Assembly: GCF_019977755.1 (NCBI RefSeq)
Contig: NZ_AP025145.1
Location: 992,001-1,056,000 of the forward strand
Reading direction: 5' to 3'
From: Vibrio penaeicida
Lineage (GTDB): Bacteria > Pseudomonadota > Gammaproteobacteria > Enterobacterales > Vibrionaceae
DNA: 64,000 nucleotides
In this document: in pieces, positions 41,723 through 51,649 of the stretch
How positions within the stretch are numbered: the stretch's first letter is position 1
Layout of the letters: every line of letters begins with the position of its first letter
Position numbers and translations under genes: made by a program
Notes under the pieces: model-generated
What the model saw: only the letters and a program-made list of their open reading frames with translations
Databases searched by the model: none
Told to the model about the DNA's origin: nothing

Positions 41723-43729
41723 TTAAGCCAACAGTTCGTTAGCGGTCTCGACTACGTTTTCAACTGTGAAGCCGAACATCTTGAACAGTTCGCCCGCTGG
41801 TGCAGATTCACCAAACGTTGTCATACCAATGATACGACCGTCGAAGCCTACGTACTTGTACCAGAAATCAGCAATGCCGGCTTCCACTGCAATACGAGCG
41901 GTTACGTCTGAAGGCAGTACTGATTCGCGGTAAGCAGCGTCTTGCTTGTCGAATGCATCCGTTGAAGGCATAGAGACTACGCGTACTTTCTTGCCTGCTG
42001 CTGTCAGTTGCGCTGCGGCTTCAATGGTTAACTCTACTTCAGAGCCCGTTGCAATCAAGATAAGCTCTGGCTTGCCATCGCTGTCTTTCAGGATGTAGCC
42101 ACCTTTTGCGATATCAGCCACTTGTGCGGCGTCACGCTCTTGCTGCGCTAGGTTTTGACGAGAGAAGATAAGCGATGTTGGACCGTCTCTGCGCTCAATC
42201 GCCAGTTTCCAAGCCACTGCCGATTCCACTTGGTCACATGGACGCCATGTGCTCATGTTTGGCGTTAGGCGTAGAGAGGCGATTTGCTCAACCGGTTGGT
42301 GAGTCGGACCGTCTTCACCCAAGCCGATAGAATCGTGCGTGTACACCTGAATGTTCTGCACTTTCATCAGTGCTGCCATGCGCATCGCGTTACGTGCGTA
42401 TTCCATGAACATGAGGAACGTTGCGCCGTATGGTACGAAACCACCGTGCAGAGCAATACCGTTCATGATGGCTGTCATACCGAACTCACGCACACCGTAG
42501 TGGATGTAGTTACCGGACGCGTCTTCCGCCGTCAGTGATTGAGAGCCAGACCACATGGTCAGGTTTGAAGGCGCAAGGTCAGCCGAGCCACCCATAAATT
42601 CAGGCAAGATAGCACCGAACGCTTCCAACGCGTTTTGCGACGCTTTACGTGACGCAATGTTAGCTGGGTTAGCTTGAAGATCTGCAATGATTTGGCTTGC
42701 TTTCGCTTCCCATTCTGCAGGCAGTTCGTTGTTTACTCGACGTTTGAACTCGGCGGCAAGCTCTGGATATGCTGCTTCATAAGCTGCAAATTTCTCGTTC
42801 CACGCTGCTTCCTTAGCTGCGCCTGCTTCTTTCGCAGACCACTCTGCGTAAACTTCCTGCGGAATTTCAAAAGGACCGTGCTCCCAACCTAAAAACTCAC
42901 GTGCTGCTGCAATTTCTTCATGACCCAATGGCGCGCCGTGACAGTCGTGTGAACCCGACTTGTTTGGCGAACCGAAACCGATGATGGTTTTGGTACAGAT
43001 AAGGGTTGGACGTGGGTCCGCTTTCGCCGCTTCAATCGCTGCGTTAATCGCATCCGCATCGTGACCGTCTACTGCAGGAATGACATGCCAGCCGTACGCT
43101 TCAAAACGCTTAGGTGTGTCGTCTGAGAACCAGCCTTCCACTTCACCGTCGATAGAGATGCCGTTGTCATCCCAGAACGCAATCAGCTTGCCAAGACCCA
43201 GCGTACCCGCAAGAGAACATGCCTCGTGCGAGATACCTTCCATCAGACAGCCATCACCCATGAAGGCGTAAGTGAAGTGGTCAACGATGTCGTGACCGTC
43301 TTTGTTGAACTGCGCCGCTAGAGATTTCTCAGCCAGAGCCATGCCCACTGCGTTAGTGATGCCTTGACCAAGCGGACCTGTCGTGGTCTCGATGCCCGGT
43401 GCGTAACCGTACTCAGGGTGACCTGGTGTTTTTGAATGCAGTTGACGGAAGTTCTTCAACTCTTCGATTGGCAAATCGTAACCCGCAAGGTGCAACAAAG
43501 AGTAAATCAGCATAGAGCCGTGACCGTTAGATAAAACGAAACGGTCGCGGTCTGCCCACTCAGGGTTGGTTGGGTTGTGGTTTAGGTGAGAGCGCCACAG
43601 TACTTCGGCGATATCAGCCATACCCATTGGTGCACCTGGGTGACCAGAGTTAGCAGCTTGAACGCCGTCCATGCTAAGGGCACGAATAGCATTAGCTAGG
43701 TGCTTTCTAGATTGTAGAGAGTGATCCAT
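41723..43729 (-). CDS. tkt: Transketolase
   Basis: Thiamine-diphosphate enzyme of the non-oxidative pentose phosphate pathway that moves two-carbon units between sugar phosphates. The 668-residue length is typical. Seen: [12 protein letters not shown] near residue 25, GPLGQG near 114, the TPP motif GDGCLMEG near 155, and [16 protein letters not shown] near 470. The start ATG at 43729 follows GGAAGTAATT; an in-frame upstream Met at 43741 is less likely. It is the second gene after transaldolase, separated by 91 nt with a hairpin. Vibrios often carry two transketolases; this appears to be the one paired with tal. Confidence 0.97.
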   Translation of the reverse strand: MDHSLQSRKHLANAIRALSMDGVQAANSGHPGAPMGMADIAEVLWRSHLNHNPTNPEWADRDRFVLSNGHGSMLIYSLLHLAGYDLPIEELKNFRQLHSKTPGHPEYGYAPGIETTTGPLGQGITNAVGMALAEKSLAAQFNKDGHDIVDHFTYAFMGDGCLMEGISHEACSLAGTLGLGKLIAFWDDNGISIDGEVEGWFSDDTPKRFEAYGWHVIPAVDGHDADAINAAIEAAKADPRPTLICTKTIIGFGSPNKSGSHDCHGAPLGHEEIAAAREFLGWEHGPFEIPQEVYAEWSAKEAGAAKEAAWNEKFAAYEAAYPELAAEFKRRVNNELPAEWEAKASQIIADLQANPANIASRKASQNALEAFGAILPEFMGGSADLAPSNLTMWSGSQSLTAEDASGNYIHYGVREFGMTAIMNGIALHGGFVPYGATFLMFMEYARNAMRMAALMKVQNIQVYTHDSIGLGEDGPTHQPVEQIASLRLTPNMSTWRPCDQVESAVAWKLAIERRDGPTSLIFSRQNLAQQERDAAQVADIAKGGYILKDSDGKPELILIATGSEVELTIEAAAQLTAAGKKVRVVSMPSTDAFDKQDAAYRESVLPSDVTARIAVEAGIADFWYKYVGFDGRIIGMTTFGESAPAGELFKMFGFTVENVVETANELLA

Positions 43730-43778
43730 AATTACTTCCAAATAATATTGAATAACTAAAAATAAAGAAGAGATAAAT

Positions 43779-43800
43779 AGGGGAACGAAAACGTTCCCCT
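43779..43800 (-). promoter_or_regulatory. Stem-loop between tal and tkt
   Basis: AGGGGAACG and CGTTCCCCT form a 9-bp perfect stem with a four-base loop in the transcript between the two genes. Possible partial terminator or mRNA stability element. Confidence 0.7.
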
Positions 43801-43820
43801 AGGTTTGAATTAGTATTGGA

Positions 43821-44771
43821 TTAAAGCTTGGCTTCAATCATCGCTTCTAGCTTACCTTGGTCGATAGCGAAGTTACGGATGCCTTCTGCTAGTTTTTCTA
43901 CAGCCATTGCGTCTTGGTTGTGATCCCATAGGAAATCAGCATGGTTAAGTGCAGCAGGGCGTTCTTTCGCACCGTTTGAATCAACCAGCTTCTCAACAAC
44001 ATCACCTTCTGCTGCTTCTAGCTCTGCAAGCAGTGCTGGAGCAATAGTCAAACGGTCACAGCCTGCTAGTTCAAGAATTTCACCGATGTTACGGAAGCTT
44101 GCGCCCATCACAACAGTTTTGTAGCCGTATTCTTTGTAGTAGTTGTAGATGTTTGTTACAGAAACAACGCCTGGATCTTCAGAAGCTTCGAAGTCACGAC
44201 CTTCTTTTGCCTTGTACCAATCCATGATGCGACCCACGAATGGAGAAATAAGGAAAACACCTGCTTCAGCACACGCACGAGCCTGAGCGAAAGAAAACAG
44301 AAGTGTAAGGTTACAGTTGATGCCTTCTTTCTCAAGAATTTCTGCAGCGCGGATACCTTCCCAAGTAGATGCAAGTTTGATCAGGATGCGATCATTTGTG
44401 ATGCCTGCATCGTTGTACATTTTGATAAGCTGACGAGCTTTTGCAACGCTGCCTTCGGTGTCATATGAAAGGCGAGCATCTACTTCTGTAGAGATTCGAC
44501 CAGGAATAGTCGTTAGGATTTCTTTACCGATATTTACAGCAAGCATGTCACAAGCGTCTTGAACTTGTTGCGCTTTGTCTGAGCCTTGAGTTTTAGCGTA
44601 ATCGATCGCTTGGTCAATCAGAGGTGCGTACTCTGCAATTTGAGCTGCTTTAAGAATTAGAGAAGGGTTGGTTGTTGCGTCTTCTGGCTGGTACTTCTTA
44701 ATAGCTTCAATTTCGCCCGTATCAGCGACTACAGTGGTGAGTTTACGAAGTTGCTCTAACTTATTGCTCAT
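43821..44771 (-). CDS. tal: Transaldolase
   Basis: Moves a dihydroxyacetone unit between sugar phosphates in the pentose phosphate pathway via a Schiff base. The 316-residue length matches E. coli TalB. Visible: the [15 protein letters not shown] start, [12 protein letters not shown] near residue 33, [12 protein letters not shown], the [15 protein letters not shown] segment carrying the Schiff-base lysine, and MGASFRN. ATG 44771 follows AGGATGATCGTA; a further in-frame Met at 44816 lacks a ribosome site. First gene of tal-tkt and divergent from a SorC-type regulator, which probably controls it. Confidence 0.97.
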   Translation of the reverse strand: MSNKLEQLRKLTTVVADTGEIEAIKKYQPEDATTNPSLILKAAQIAEYAPLIDQAIDYAKTQGSDKAQQVQDACDMLAVNIGKEILTTIPGRISTEVDARLSYDTEGSVAKARQLIKMYNDAGITNDRILIKLASTWEGIRAAEILEKEGINCNLTLLFSFAQARACAEAGVFLISPFVGRIMDWYKAKEGRDFEASEDPGVVSVTNIYNYYKEYGYKTVVMGASFRNIGEILELAGCDRLTIAPALLAELEAAEGDVVEKLVDSNGAKERPAALNHADFLWDHNQDAMAVEKLAEGIRNFAIDQGKLEAMIEAKL

Positions 44772-45180
44772 TACGATCATCCTATTTCTTGGGCGCGATA
44801 GACTATTTACGCGCACTAAATTGCAAGCAAGTCAGGCGAAAGGTGAATCCAAATTCCGCCCACTTTAAACGTTTTTTGCTCGGCGAACATTTGTTATGAA
44901 CATATGCTCGATGAGTGAGTAAATGATGTAGCCATATTTAATCGATCAGCGATCAAAGTCAATCATTGATTGATGTCACAATACAGAAAAATCAGCGAAA
45001 CGTAATTTATCTCACAACCGCTAAATAATTAAACGTTTGCCTGATTCAACAGCTCTAAAAACAAACCCGAAAGCACTCGAAAATATCGGTGAGAAAATGT
45101 AACGCCTGTGAGCAAAAGTTTGCTCTTTAGGGCAGGAATTATTATTCTACATACCACTTTTGTACCGGACCAATTGAATT
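44772..45180. other. Divergent regulatory region, tal-tkt and SorC-type regulator
   Basis: About 400 AT-rich bp that must contain both promoters. A perfect 16-base dyad lies at 45110-45125. No small gene seen. Confidence 0.6.
45110..45125. promoter_or_regulatory. Candidate operator, perfect dyad GAGCAAA-AG-TTTGCTC
   Basis: Seven-base arms GAGCAAA and TTTGCTC with two bases between, 55 bp before the SorC-type regulator start. The place and symmetry suit autoregulation; tal-tkt control is also possible. Confidence 0.55.
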
Positions 45181-46170
45181 ATGACCGCAAAAAATGACAT
45201 CAACTCAGAAAATAGCGATTTACTGACAGAGATTTCGGTAGCCTATTACCAGGATGGCGCGACTCAAGAAGAAATTTCTAAGAAGTTTTCCATTTCCCGT
45301 GCCAAAGTCGGACGTATGCTTAAACAAGCACGAGACGAAGGCATTGTTGAAATAACAGTGAAGTATCACCCTGTTTTTAGCGCGAAAATAGAACAGAGGC
45401 TAGTTGAAAGGTTTGGCGTTAAGAGGGCATTGATTGCGCTTGACCAGCCGACAGAAGAACTTCAACGCCTTCAAGTTGCTGGTTTGGTATCAAATTACCT
45501 AAACAACACACTCAAGAACGGAACCGTTATAACGGTAGGGCAAGGGCGAAATGTATCGGCCGTTGCGCATCATATCGGTGTGATATCACCAAGAGATTGT
45601 AAGTTTGTTTGCGGAATAGGGGGCATTCACCCTAGAGGCGGTAAATTTAATGCAGACCATATTTGTCGACAATTAGCCAAAAAATACGGTGGTTCATCGG
45701 AAACACTTTACGCGCCGGCCTACGCAGAAACCAAAGCGCAAAAAATAGCGTTCATGGAAAACAGCACGGTGAAGCAAACGTTAGATTTGGCACGTAAGGC
45801 AGATGTTGCACTCGTTGGTATTGGCGACATGAGTGAAAATAGCTATATGGTGGATTTGGGGTGGTTTACGGCAGAAGAAGTTGTGCAAGCTCGTTTACAC
45901 CAAGGTGTCGTGGGCGATTTTGCCGGTTATGACTTCTTTGATGTGCAGGGAAACTCGGCTAATACGGTTATGAGTGATCGGGTTATTGGGCTTAACCTAG
46001 AAGAGTTCCGCCCCATAAGCGATGTTATAGCCATTGCTGCGGAGAATAGTAAGCCTCTTGCTTTACTAGGTGCACTTAGAACTGGTGTGGTTGATGTTAT
46101 CGCCACTACCGTAAGTACTGCTCTCACAGTACTAAACCTTGATGAGCAAATGAATGTTATTGAAAAATAA
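45181..46170 (+). CDS. SorC/DeoR-type sugar-binding transcriptional regulator
   Basis: A 329-residue regulator. The N-terminal helix-turn-helix (about 15-60) has VAYYQDGATQEEISKKFSISRAKVGRMLKQA, and the rest (about 65-320) is the SorC sugar-phosphate-binding domain with TVGQGRNVSAV and VCGIGGIHPRG segments. It lies divergently from tal-tkt, which suggests it regulates pentose phosphate genes in response to a sugar phosphate. The ATG has little ribosome site. Next to a candidate dyad operator. Family is sure, target is inferred from position. Confidence 0.9.
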   Translation: MTAKNDINSENSDLLTEISVAYYQDGATQEEISKKFSISRAKVGRMLKQARDEGIVEITVKYHPVFSAKIEQRLVERFGVKRALIALDQPTEELQRLQVAGLVSNYLNNTLKNGTVITVGQGRNVSAVAHHIGVISPRDCKFVCGIGGIHPRGGKFNADHICRQLAKKYGGSSETLYAPAYAETKAQKIAFMENSTVKQTLDLARKADVALVGIGDMSENSYMVDLGWFTAEEVVQARLHQGVVGDFAGYDFFDVQGNSANTVMSDRVIGLNLEEFRPISDVIAIAAENSKPLALLGALRTGVVDVIATTVSTALTVLNLDEQMNVIEK

Positions 46171-46209
46171 TACGACGCAGCTGAAGACTGATTGAGTTAG
46201 AGATAAACA

Positions 46210-46244
46210 AAAAGCAAAGAACGAAGTATGGGTTCTTTACTTTT
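46210..46244. terminator. Terminator between convergent regulator and EAL genes
   Basis: AAAAGCAAAGAAC pairs with GTTCTTTACTTTT with a single mismatch; A and T runs flank it, so it can act in both directions. Confidence 0.8.
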
Positions 46245-46259
46245 AGTCATTCATAAGGT

Positions 46260-48569
46260 TTACGCTACGTCGGTTTGGCTTTGGGAAAGGTTTTGCTGAT
46301 GCTGGAGACCATACGGCTCAACGAATGCAGCAAGGGCGCTTACAGGCATTGGCTTCGCGTAAAGGTAGCCTTGGAATAGATCGCAACCACATTCCTTCAA
46401 TACTGCTTCATGCTTTGCGTATTCAACCCCTTCCGCTAAAACCTGCATATCGAAGTTTTTACCGATAGAGATAATGTTTTGAACCATCTTAAGCGATTTT
46501 GTGCAGGTTAAAATGTTATCGATAAACCCTTTATCAATCTTGATTTCATGGAAAGGCAGTTCACCCAACATGCTTAAAGAAGAATAACCAGTACCGAAAT
46601 CGTCGAGAGAAATACCCACTCCTAATTTATTCAAGCTTTCGCAAATAGGGCGAACAATATCCAGGTCTTCGATGAAGAGGTTTTCAGTAATTTCTAAGGT
46701 AATATTACGCTGATTGAAACGCTGAGTTTGAATAGAGAGTATCAACTTATCCAAAAAGTCATCTTGGGTAATCTGTCGGACGGATATATTGATTGAAACC
46801 TGGAAATCGTATCCAAGCTGCTTTTGCAATTTGCCCATTTCCGCCAAGGTTGTATCTATGATCAACTGACCCAGTGTTGGCATTAAACCACATGATTCCG
46901 CTATGGAAATAAACTTGTCTGGTGGCACAAATCCTAGCTCATCATCGTTCCATCGAACGAGCGCTTCTACACCATGTAGGTTGCCCTGTGCATTAAACTG
47001 TGGCTGATAAACCATATACAGTTGGTTTTGCTGTATCGCTTGGCGTAAGCGTTGCTCTAGCCTAACTGAATGCAGGTAACTGCTTTGCATCGACTCTGTA
47101 AAAAAGCTTAGTGAGTTGCGTCGTGTCTTAGCGTCGTACATGGCAATATCCGCGCAACGCAAAAGTGTATCGAGGCTAGTACCATGCTCTGGATACTGTG
47201 CGATACCGATACTGCAACCCAATATAAAGCTGCATTGATCAATTTCATATGGCTTGGACAAGTTATGGATGATGTTGTTGGCAAATCGATTAAGCTCATA
47301 GTGGTCTGTCATTGACGTTACTATGATGAATTCGTCTCCACTTTCTCGGATTAAAAGTGCTTGTTCATCTGTGGCGTCCGAAAGTCGAGAAGCAATTTCT
47401 TGCAAAACTTTGTCACCATGATCATGCCCAGAGCTGTCATTCACATTTTTAAAGTTATCCATATCCATGAACAAGATTGAAAATGGTGGAGCAGTTGGTC
47501 TGAGCCAGCGATGGATATGAGAGCGCAGGAAATGACGGTTTGGAAGACGAGTTAGAGGGTCATGATTTGCTTGGAAAAGAAGTTCCTCATGGCGATCCTT
47601 TTCATGCTTGTCTATTGAGCGAACAAATAGATAGAAAATCGCTTGAATAGACATAAATATGACGAGGTAAATTGCCATGATTCCAATATATTCATAAGCG
47701 ATATGACGCAAGTCGATTTCTGACACAGTCCAAATATTGAATCTAGGGATGTATTGGATTGCGTAAAGCGCTGGGTTTTCTTGATCCAATGCATAACCGA
47801 CAGTAGGAATGCCTTTAGTTTTAAGTTCATTCAGCTTGAGAGAATTAGATGTCGTCACGCTGTGAATCAAGTTATCAAAAAATGATTCTGAGATAGGGGT
47901 AGTGTAGTCAACAGCGGTGTTGTGCGAGGCCGTCATAAACTGGATGTAATAATCGTCTCTTATAACCCCAATTTTGTGCTCGAAACTGTCATGAAGCCTG
48001 ATGTTGAAAAGCGTGGTTCTATCGAGTTGAAGACCCGCTGTCATTACTGCAAGTACGTTTCCAGAGTTGTCACGAATGGACTTTCTAATTGGTAGAATGA
48101 ACTCATCAATATCCTCTTTGTAATAGGTTCTTCCAAGTACCATTGAGTCACTAGCTAGCGTTTTAGCGAAGGATTCACGAGTATTGTCTTCTTCTAAAAG
48201 GTTAGGTTGCGCGAACATACTCAGATTAGAACTGACTAATCGAATATTGCCGTAAGGATCTGACAGACCAAAAGCCGCGATGCTGTTGTTGATGGTGAGC
48301 AAACTGTCTAACCATTCCTGACCCGCATCTTTGCTTTGATAGTTATTCTCCGAAAGCAGCCGATCGCCCAGTACATCAAGCACCATTTCTTGATTATTTA
48401 GGAGTGACGTTATACCAGTGGTAAAAATCTGAACGGCGTTATATTGCTCTTGGGAATGCGAACGTTCTACTTTCTGCCACTGTTGCCACGCGATGAACAG
48501 AAATATCACACTGCTTATCAAGGCAAGCAACCTATATAACGTCCATATGTTCCTTTTTAAGTCTGCCAT
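46260..48569 (-). CDS. Cyclic di-GMP phosphodiesterase with degenerate GGDEF domain
   Basis: A 769-residue inner-membrane protein. It has an N-terminal membrane helix (about 12-27), a periplasmic Cache-like sensor (about 40-275), a second membrane helix near 290-315, a GGDEF domain (about 345-500) and an EAL domain (about 515-760). The GGDEF active site reads SGDEF near residue 411, so cyclase activity is doubtful, though GTP could still bind as an activator. The EAL side keeps GVEALVRW, EITENLF, DDFGTGYSSL, IKIDKGF, AEGVE and QGYLYAKP, so it should degrade cyclic di-GMP. It is convergent with the SorC-type gene. Opposed in function to the PAS-GGDEF cyclase at 32802. Confidence 0.92.
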   Translation of the reverse strand: MADLKRNIWTLYRLLALISSVIFLFIAWQQWQKVERSHSQEQYNAVQIFTTGITSLLNNQEMVLDVLGDRLLSENNYQSKDAGQEWLDSLLTINNSIAAFGLSDPYGNIRLVSSNLSMFAQPNLLEEDNTRESFAKTLASDSMVLGRTYYKEDIDEFILPIRKSIRDNSGNVLAVMTAGLQLDRTTLFNIRLHDSFEHKIGVIRDDYYIQFMTASHNTAVDYTTPISESFFDNLIHSVTTSNSLKLNELKTKGIPTVGYALDQENPALYAIQYIPRFNIWTVSEIDLRHIAYEYIGIMAIYLVIFMSIQAIFYLFVRSIDKHEKDRHEELLFQANHDPLTRLPNRHFLRSHIHRWLRPTAPPFSILFMDMDNFKNVNDSSGHDHGDKVLQEIASRLSDATDEQALLIRESGDEFIIVTSMTDHYELNRFANNIIHNLSKPYEIDQCSFILGCSIGIAQYPEHGTSLDTLLRCADIAMYDAKTRRNSLSFFTESMQSSYLHSVRLEQRLRQAIQQNQLYMVYQPQFNAQGNLHGVEALVRWNDDELGFVPPDKFISIAESCGLMPTLGQLIIDTTLAEMGKLQKQLGYDFQVSINISVRQITQDDFLDKLILSIQTQRFNQRNITLEITENLFIEDLDIVRPICESLNKLGVGISLDDFGTGYSSLSMLGELPFHEIKIDKGFIDNILTCTKSLKMVQNIISIGKNFDMQVLAEGVEYAKHEAVLKECGCDLFQGYLYAKPMPVSALAAFVEPYGLQHQQNLSQSQTDVA

Positions 48570-48685
48570 TACTACTTTTTGACTTCCTTGTTACGATACA
48601 GCGACTATTCGCAGGAAAATTGAATTATCCAAATAACAATTGAGTTGTCACTCAATTGTTATGTTTTGTTACTATTTTTGAGAGC

Positions 48686-49522
48686 TTACCCAACTTCAAC
48701 AGGAAGCTCAATTGACTGACCCCACTCAGTCCATGAACCATCGTAGACAGAAAAATTATCATACCCAGATTCATAAGCAGCAACCGCTAAAATTGCAGCC
48801 GTAACACCTGATCCGCAGCTAAAGATGAGCGTACTATTCGAATTTAAATCCCATTTATTAAATAGATGAGTTAGCTCATTAACGGGTTTGAAGTAAATAT
48901 CATTCATCACTTCTTGAAAAGGCAAACTATGAGAACCTGGAATATGTCCTGATCTAACGCCCGCGCGAGGCTCTTTAACTTTTCCTTCGTAGCGAGCTCG
49001 TGGTCTTGCATCAAAGGTATAATGATTTTCTTTAGAGATCGCATTTAGCATGTCACGCGAGCTATAAACGAAATTTTCGTTTAGTTTCGCTGTAGCGTTG
49101 CCGTAATGCGTTGAATTCGACAGAGAACACACTGTTCTGTATCCAGAGTTTATCCAAGCTCTGAGCCCGCCTTCTAACAAGTAAACTGAATTAAACCCCA
49201 TGGCTTTAAACATCCACCAAGCTCTTGGCGAGGCATAAGTACCAGCTTGGTCGTAAACGACGACAGTAGTGTCCTGATCGATGCCCAGCGAGCGAATATG
49301 GTGCTGAAATTCTTCTTCAGTTGGCATCATATGCGGAAGAGGAGATTGTTTATCGTAAATGACTTTATCGTAGTCAAATCGCAACGAATCAGGAATAAAA
49401 CCAGCGTGTGCGGGCTCCGGCGCTCCTGGAATCATGAGATCTAGGCTGGCATCTAGCACGACTACTTTATCGCTAGTTAATTTATTTTCTAGCCAAGAGG
49501 GTGTTACCAAAGCTTTTGTCAT
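48686..49522 (-). CDS. sseA: 3-mercaptopyruvate sulfurtransferase (tandem rhodanese)
   Basis: A 278-residue two-domain rhodanese that transfers sulfane sulfur. The N-terminal domain starts TPSWLENKL and has no catalytic cysteine; the C-terminal domain has the active-site loop CGSGVTA with C236, the mercaptopyruvate-type loop rather than the thiosulfate-type. Other family segments are VLDASLD, VVYDQAGTYASPRAWWM and SGHIPGSHSLPF. The start follows AAGGAAAGATCGTC, a good ribosome site. It follows the LysR-type gene in the same direction by about 90 nt, but I see no firm link. Confidence 0.93.
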   Translation of the reverse strand: MTKALVTPSWLENKLTSDKVVVLDASLDLMIPGAPEPAHAGFIPDSLRFDYDKVIYDKQSPLPHMMPTEEEFQHHIRSLGIDQDTTVVVYDQAGTYASPRAWWMFKAMGFNSVYLLEGGLRAWINSGYRTVCSLSNSTHYGNATAKLNENFVYSSRDMLNAISKENHYTFDARPRARYEGKVKEPRAGVRSGHIPGSHSLPFQEVMNDIYFKPVNELTHLFNKWDLNSNSTLIFSCGSGVTAAILAVAAYESGYDNFSVYDGSWTEWGQSIELPVEVG

Positions 49523-49609
49523 GACGATCTTTCCTTGAAGTTAGCGACGAACAGGATCTCGTTATATGTAAAAACCTGTACGCGTTTGAATGTGAGAGTA
49601 CCTTTCGTG

Positions 49610-50521
49610 TTAAGCAGCTATCATTGGCAGTTTTCGAAGTTTTTCTGCAATAGTGTCAACCAAGAACCTAGATTTAAAAGGAATTGGGTGGGCAGGAAAA
49701 ATAGCGAATATATCAACCGGTCTTAGTGTGTATTCTTTTAGCATTCTTATCATGCGCCCGCTTTCTACGTCTTCATGCACATAGAACGCTGGAAACAAAC
49801 TTAACCCAAGGCTTTCTAGTACCATCAAACGGGTTGCTTGGGCTGTGTTGCATGTCATTGTAGCGGCAGGTTCGCTGATAACTTTACTTTGTTCTGGTGT
49901 CGTAAATGCGATTTGCTTAGAGAGTTGACTGTTCTGTATCCAAGGCAATTTCACCAAGGAGTTAGGCGTTAAGTTTTTCGATTTTTTTTCAAAAGAAGAG
50001 GAAGCGCATATCCAATGCTCAGTAGAGCCTATTTTTCTAACCGGATAGTTCTCTTGTTTTAGCCAACCGACTCGTATAGCGATGTCAATGTTATCTTCGA
50101 GCAGATTTACCGTTCGGTTATCGAATATGATCTCCATATGTAACGATGGATGCGAACGTTTAATTTCGGCAAGAATCGGCGTTAAAGTTGTCGCGCCGAA
50201 GTCGACAGCCATGCTAATTCTTACACTGCCGCTAATGGCAGTATGTTCACTGTTTGAGCGTGAAGAAATTTCACTGTATTCGCCAATGATGTTTTCAGCG
50301 TGTTGATAAATCATCTTGCCAACATCTGTCAGGCTAACGGTTCGGGTTGTTCTGTTTAACAGACGAACAGACAAGCTGTCTTCTAAATCATCAATATGTT
50401 TGCTTACAACCGATCGGCTTATTTCCAACGTATCCGCTGCTTTGGTAAATGACCCTGTCCGAACGACATGGGCAAACACCACTAGCTTAAATAAATCTCG
50501 GCCAACGCCTTTCACATTCAT
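49610..50521 (-). CDS. LysR-family transcriptional regulator
   Basis: A 303-residue LysR-type regulator. The winged helix-turn-helix at about 10-65 reads FKLVVFAHVVRTGSFTKAA with ISRSVVSKHIDDLEDSL, and the effector-binding domain covers about 95-295. It belongs to the CrgA/AaeR-like branch, judged by the RTGSFTKAADTLEIS and RLLNRTTRTVSLTD segments. It is divergent from an exported MBL-fold gene 100 bp away, with a dyad between, so it probably controls that gene and itself. The inducer is unknown. Confidence 0.92.
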   Translation of the reverse strand: MNVKGVGRDLFKLVVFAHVVRTGSFTKAADTLEISRSVVSKHIDDLEDSLSVRLLNRTTRTVSLTDVGKMIYQHAENIIGEYSEISSRSNSEHTAISGSVRISMAVDFGATTLTPILAEIKRSHPSLHMEIIFDNRTVNLLEDNIDIAIRVGWLKQENYPVRKIGSTEHWICASSSFEKKSKNLTPNSLVKLPWIQNSQLSKQIAFTTPEQSKVISEPAATMTCNTAQATRLMVLESLGLSLFPAFYVHEDVESGRMIRMLKEYTLRPVDIFAIFPAHPIPFKSRFLVDTIAEKLRKLPMIAA

Positions 50522-50575
50522 GTCTCCATTGTTCTATTTTATGTAACACAGATGTATTTATTGATCTATTTATTC

Positions 50576-50595
50576 GTTTATTTGGAACGATAAAC
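50576..50595. promoter_or_regulatory. Dyad in LysR/MBL interval, candidate LysR operator
   Basis: GTTTAT and ATAAAC are mirrored around eight bases, 27 bp before the MBL-fold ATG. The AT-rich interrupted dyad fits the T-N11-A type site. Confidence 0.5.
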
Positions 50596-50621
50596 TGTGA
50601 GCACACTTATAGAGAGAACAT

Positions 50622-51512
50622 ATGATGAAACAACAATTGCTCGCGACTTCCATACTTCTTGCTTCCGTTTCTTTTGGCGCCAATGCTGAATTGGAATTGA
50701 TAGGCGATACTAAGCCGCTTCAACTTCATGTATTTAATGCCGGAGAAGACAGCTTCAACGTGAAGTCTGTGTTGGTCACTGGCGAAAAAGAAGCCGTGCT
50801 CATTGATGGGTTATTTAAACAATCTGATGCTCACAGATTAGTTGCCGATATTCTGGACCTCGGAAAAGAGCTCAAAACAGTGTATGTAAGCCACAGTGAC
50901 CCAGATTACTACTTTGGTTTGGAGGTGATTAAAGAAGCCTTCCCGAATGCAAAGATCGTTTCAACTGAGTCTACAGCAAACGCAATAGCGAAAAAACTGA
51001 ATGGAAAGCTGTCTGTTTGGGGACCTCAGCTGGGTATGAATGCCCCTTCCCATCCAGTCATCCCGTCTGTATTGGATGGAAACGAAATCTTACTCGAAGG
51101 GCACAAGCTGAGTATCGAAGGGCTAGACAAGGAATATAAAGCGCGCAGTTATGTTTGGATTCCTGAGATAAAAGCAGTAGTTGGTGGTATCAATGTCGCT
51201 GGCGGAGAGCACGTTTGGATGGCAGATACGCCGACACCAGCATCACGCGATTTATGGAAGCAAGCGCTTAAATCAATTAAAGACCTAAAACCAGAAGTTG
51301 TTGTACCTGGGCATGCAACAAAAGGTGTGGAATTCTCGATGTCGTCTGTCGATTTTACACAGCAATATTTGAATCATTTTGAAAAAGCGGTCGGTTCAAG
51401 TAAAGACAGCAAAGAAGTGATTGCTAAAATGGACAAACAGTACCCAGAATTTGGAAAAGGATTCACGTTAGAGCTGGGTTCTCAAGTCGCTATGGGCGAG
51501 CGCACCTGGTAA
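50622..51512 (+). CDS. Exported metallo-beta-lactamase-fold protein with altered metal motif
   Basis: A 296-residue precursor with a signal peptide (cleaved after NA, near residue 22). It shows the MBL fold: VLIDGLF near residue 60 and the motif region YVSHSDPDYYFGL near 88-100, and a late GH segment (VVPGHATKG). The normal HxHxDH is here H91-S-D93-P-D95-Y96, so the second and last histidines are replaced by Asp and Tyr. A metal could still be bound differently; function is unknown. It is divergent from and probably regulated by the LysR-type gene. Two hairpins follow the stop. An ATG-ATG start at 50622 follows AGAGAGAACAT. Confidence 0.88.
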   Translation: MMKQQLLATSILLASVSFGANAELELIGDTKPLQLHVFNAGEDSFNVKSVLVTGEKEAVLIDGLFKQSDAHRLVADILDLGKELKTVYVSHSDPDYYFGLEVIKEAFPNAKIVSTESTANAIAKKLNGKLSVWGPQLGMNAPSHPVIPSVLDGNEILLEGHKLSIEGLDKEYKARSYVWIPEIKAVVGGINVAGGEHVWMADTPTPASRDLWKQALKSIKDLKPEVVVPGHATKGVEFSMSSVDFTQQYLNHFEKAVGSSKDSKEVIAKMDKQYPEFGKGFTLELGSQVAMGERTW

Positions 51513-51516
51513 AGAA

Positions 51517-51546
51517 ATACCCAAGTATGCTTAGATACTTGGGTAT
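51517..51546. terminator. Hairpin after MBL gene; repeat copy 3 of TACCCAAG element
   Basis: ATACCCAAGTAT and ATACTTGGGTAT form a 12-bp perfect stem around GCTTAG, starting 5 nt after the stop. It resembles the repeats at 5824-5842 and 24463-24487, but is self-complementary here. Confidence 0.75.
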
Positions 51547-51561
51547 AAAGGTATAAAGGGT

Positions 51562-51601
51562 GAAATGACGCAAAGTGTCGCCTTTTTCTTTGCGTCATTT
51601 C
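51562..51601. terminator. Second hairpin after MBL gene
   Basis: GAAATGACGCAAAG and CTTTGCGTCATTTC form a 14-bp perfect stem around TGTCGCCTTTTT. No long T run on either side, but the stem is strong and lies between convergent genes. Confidence 0.75.
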
Positions 51602-51649
51602 GTTGGGAGTTTTAGTGTCTTCTGGCTCTATAGACAGCAGCCTAAGCCA

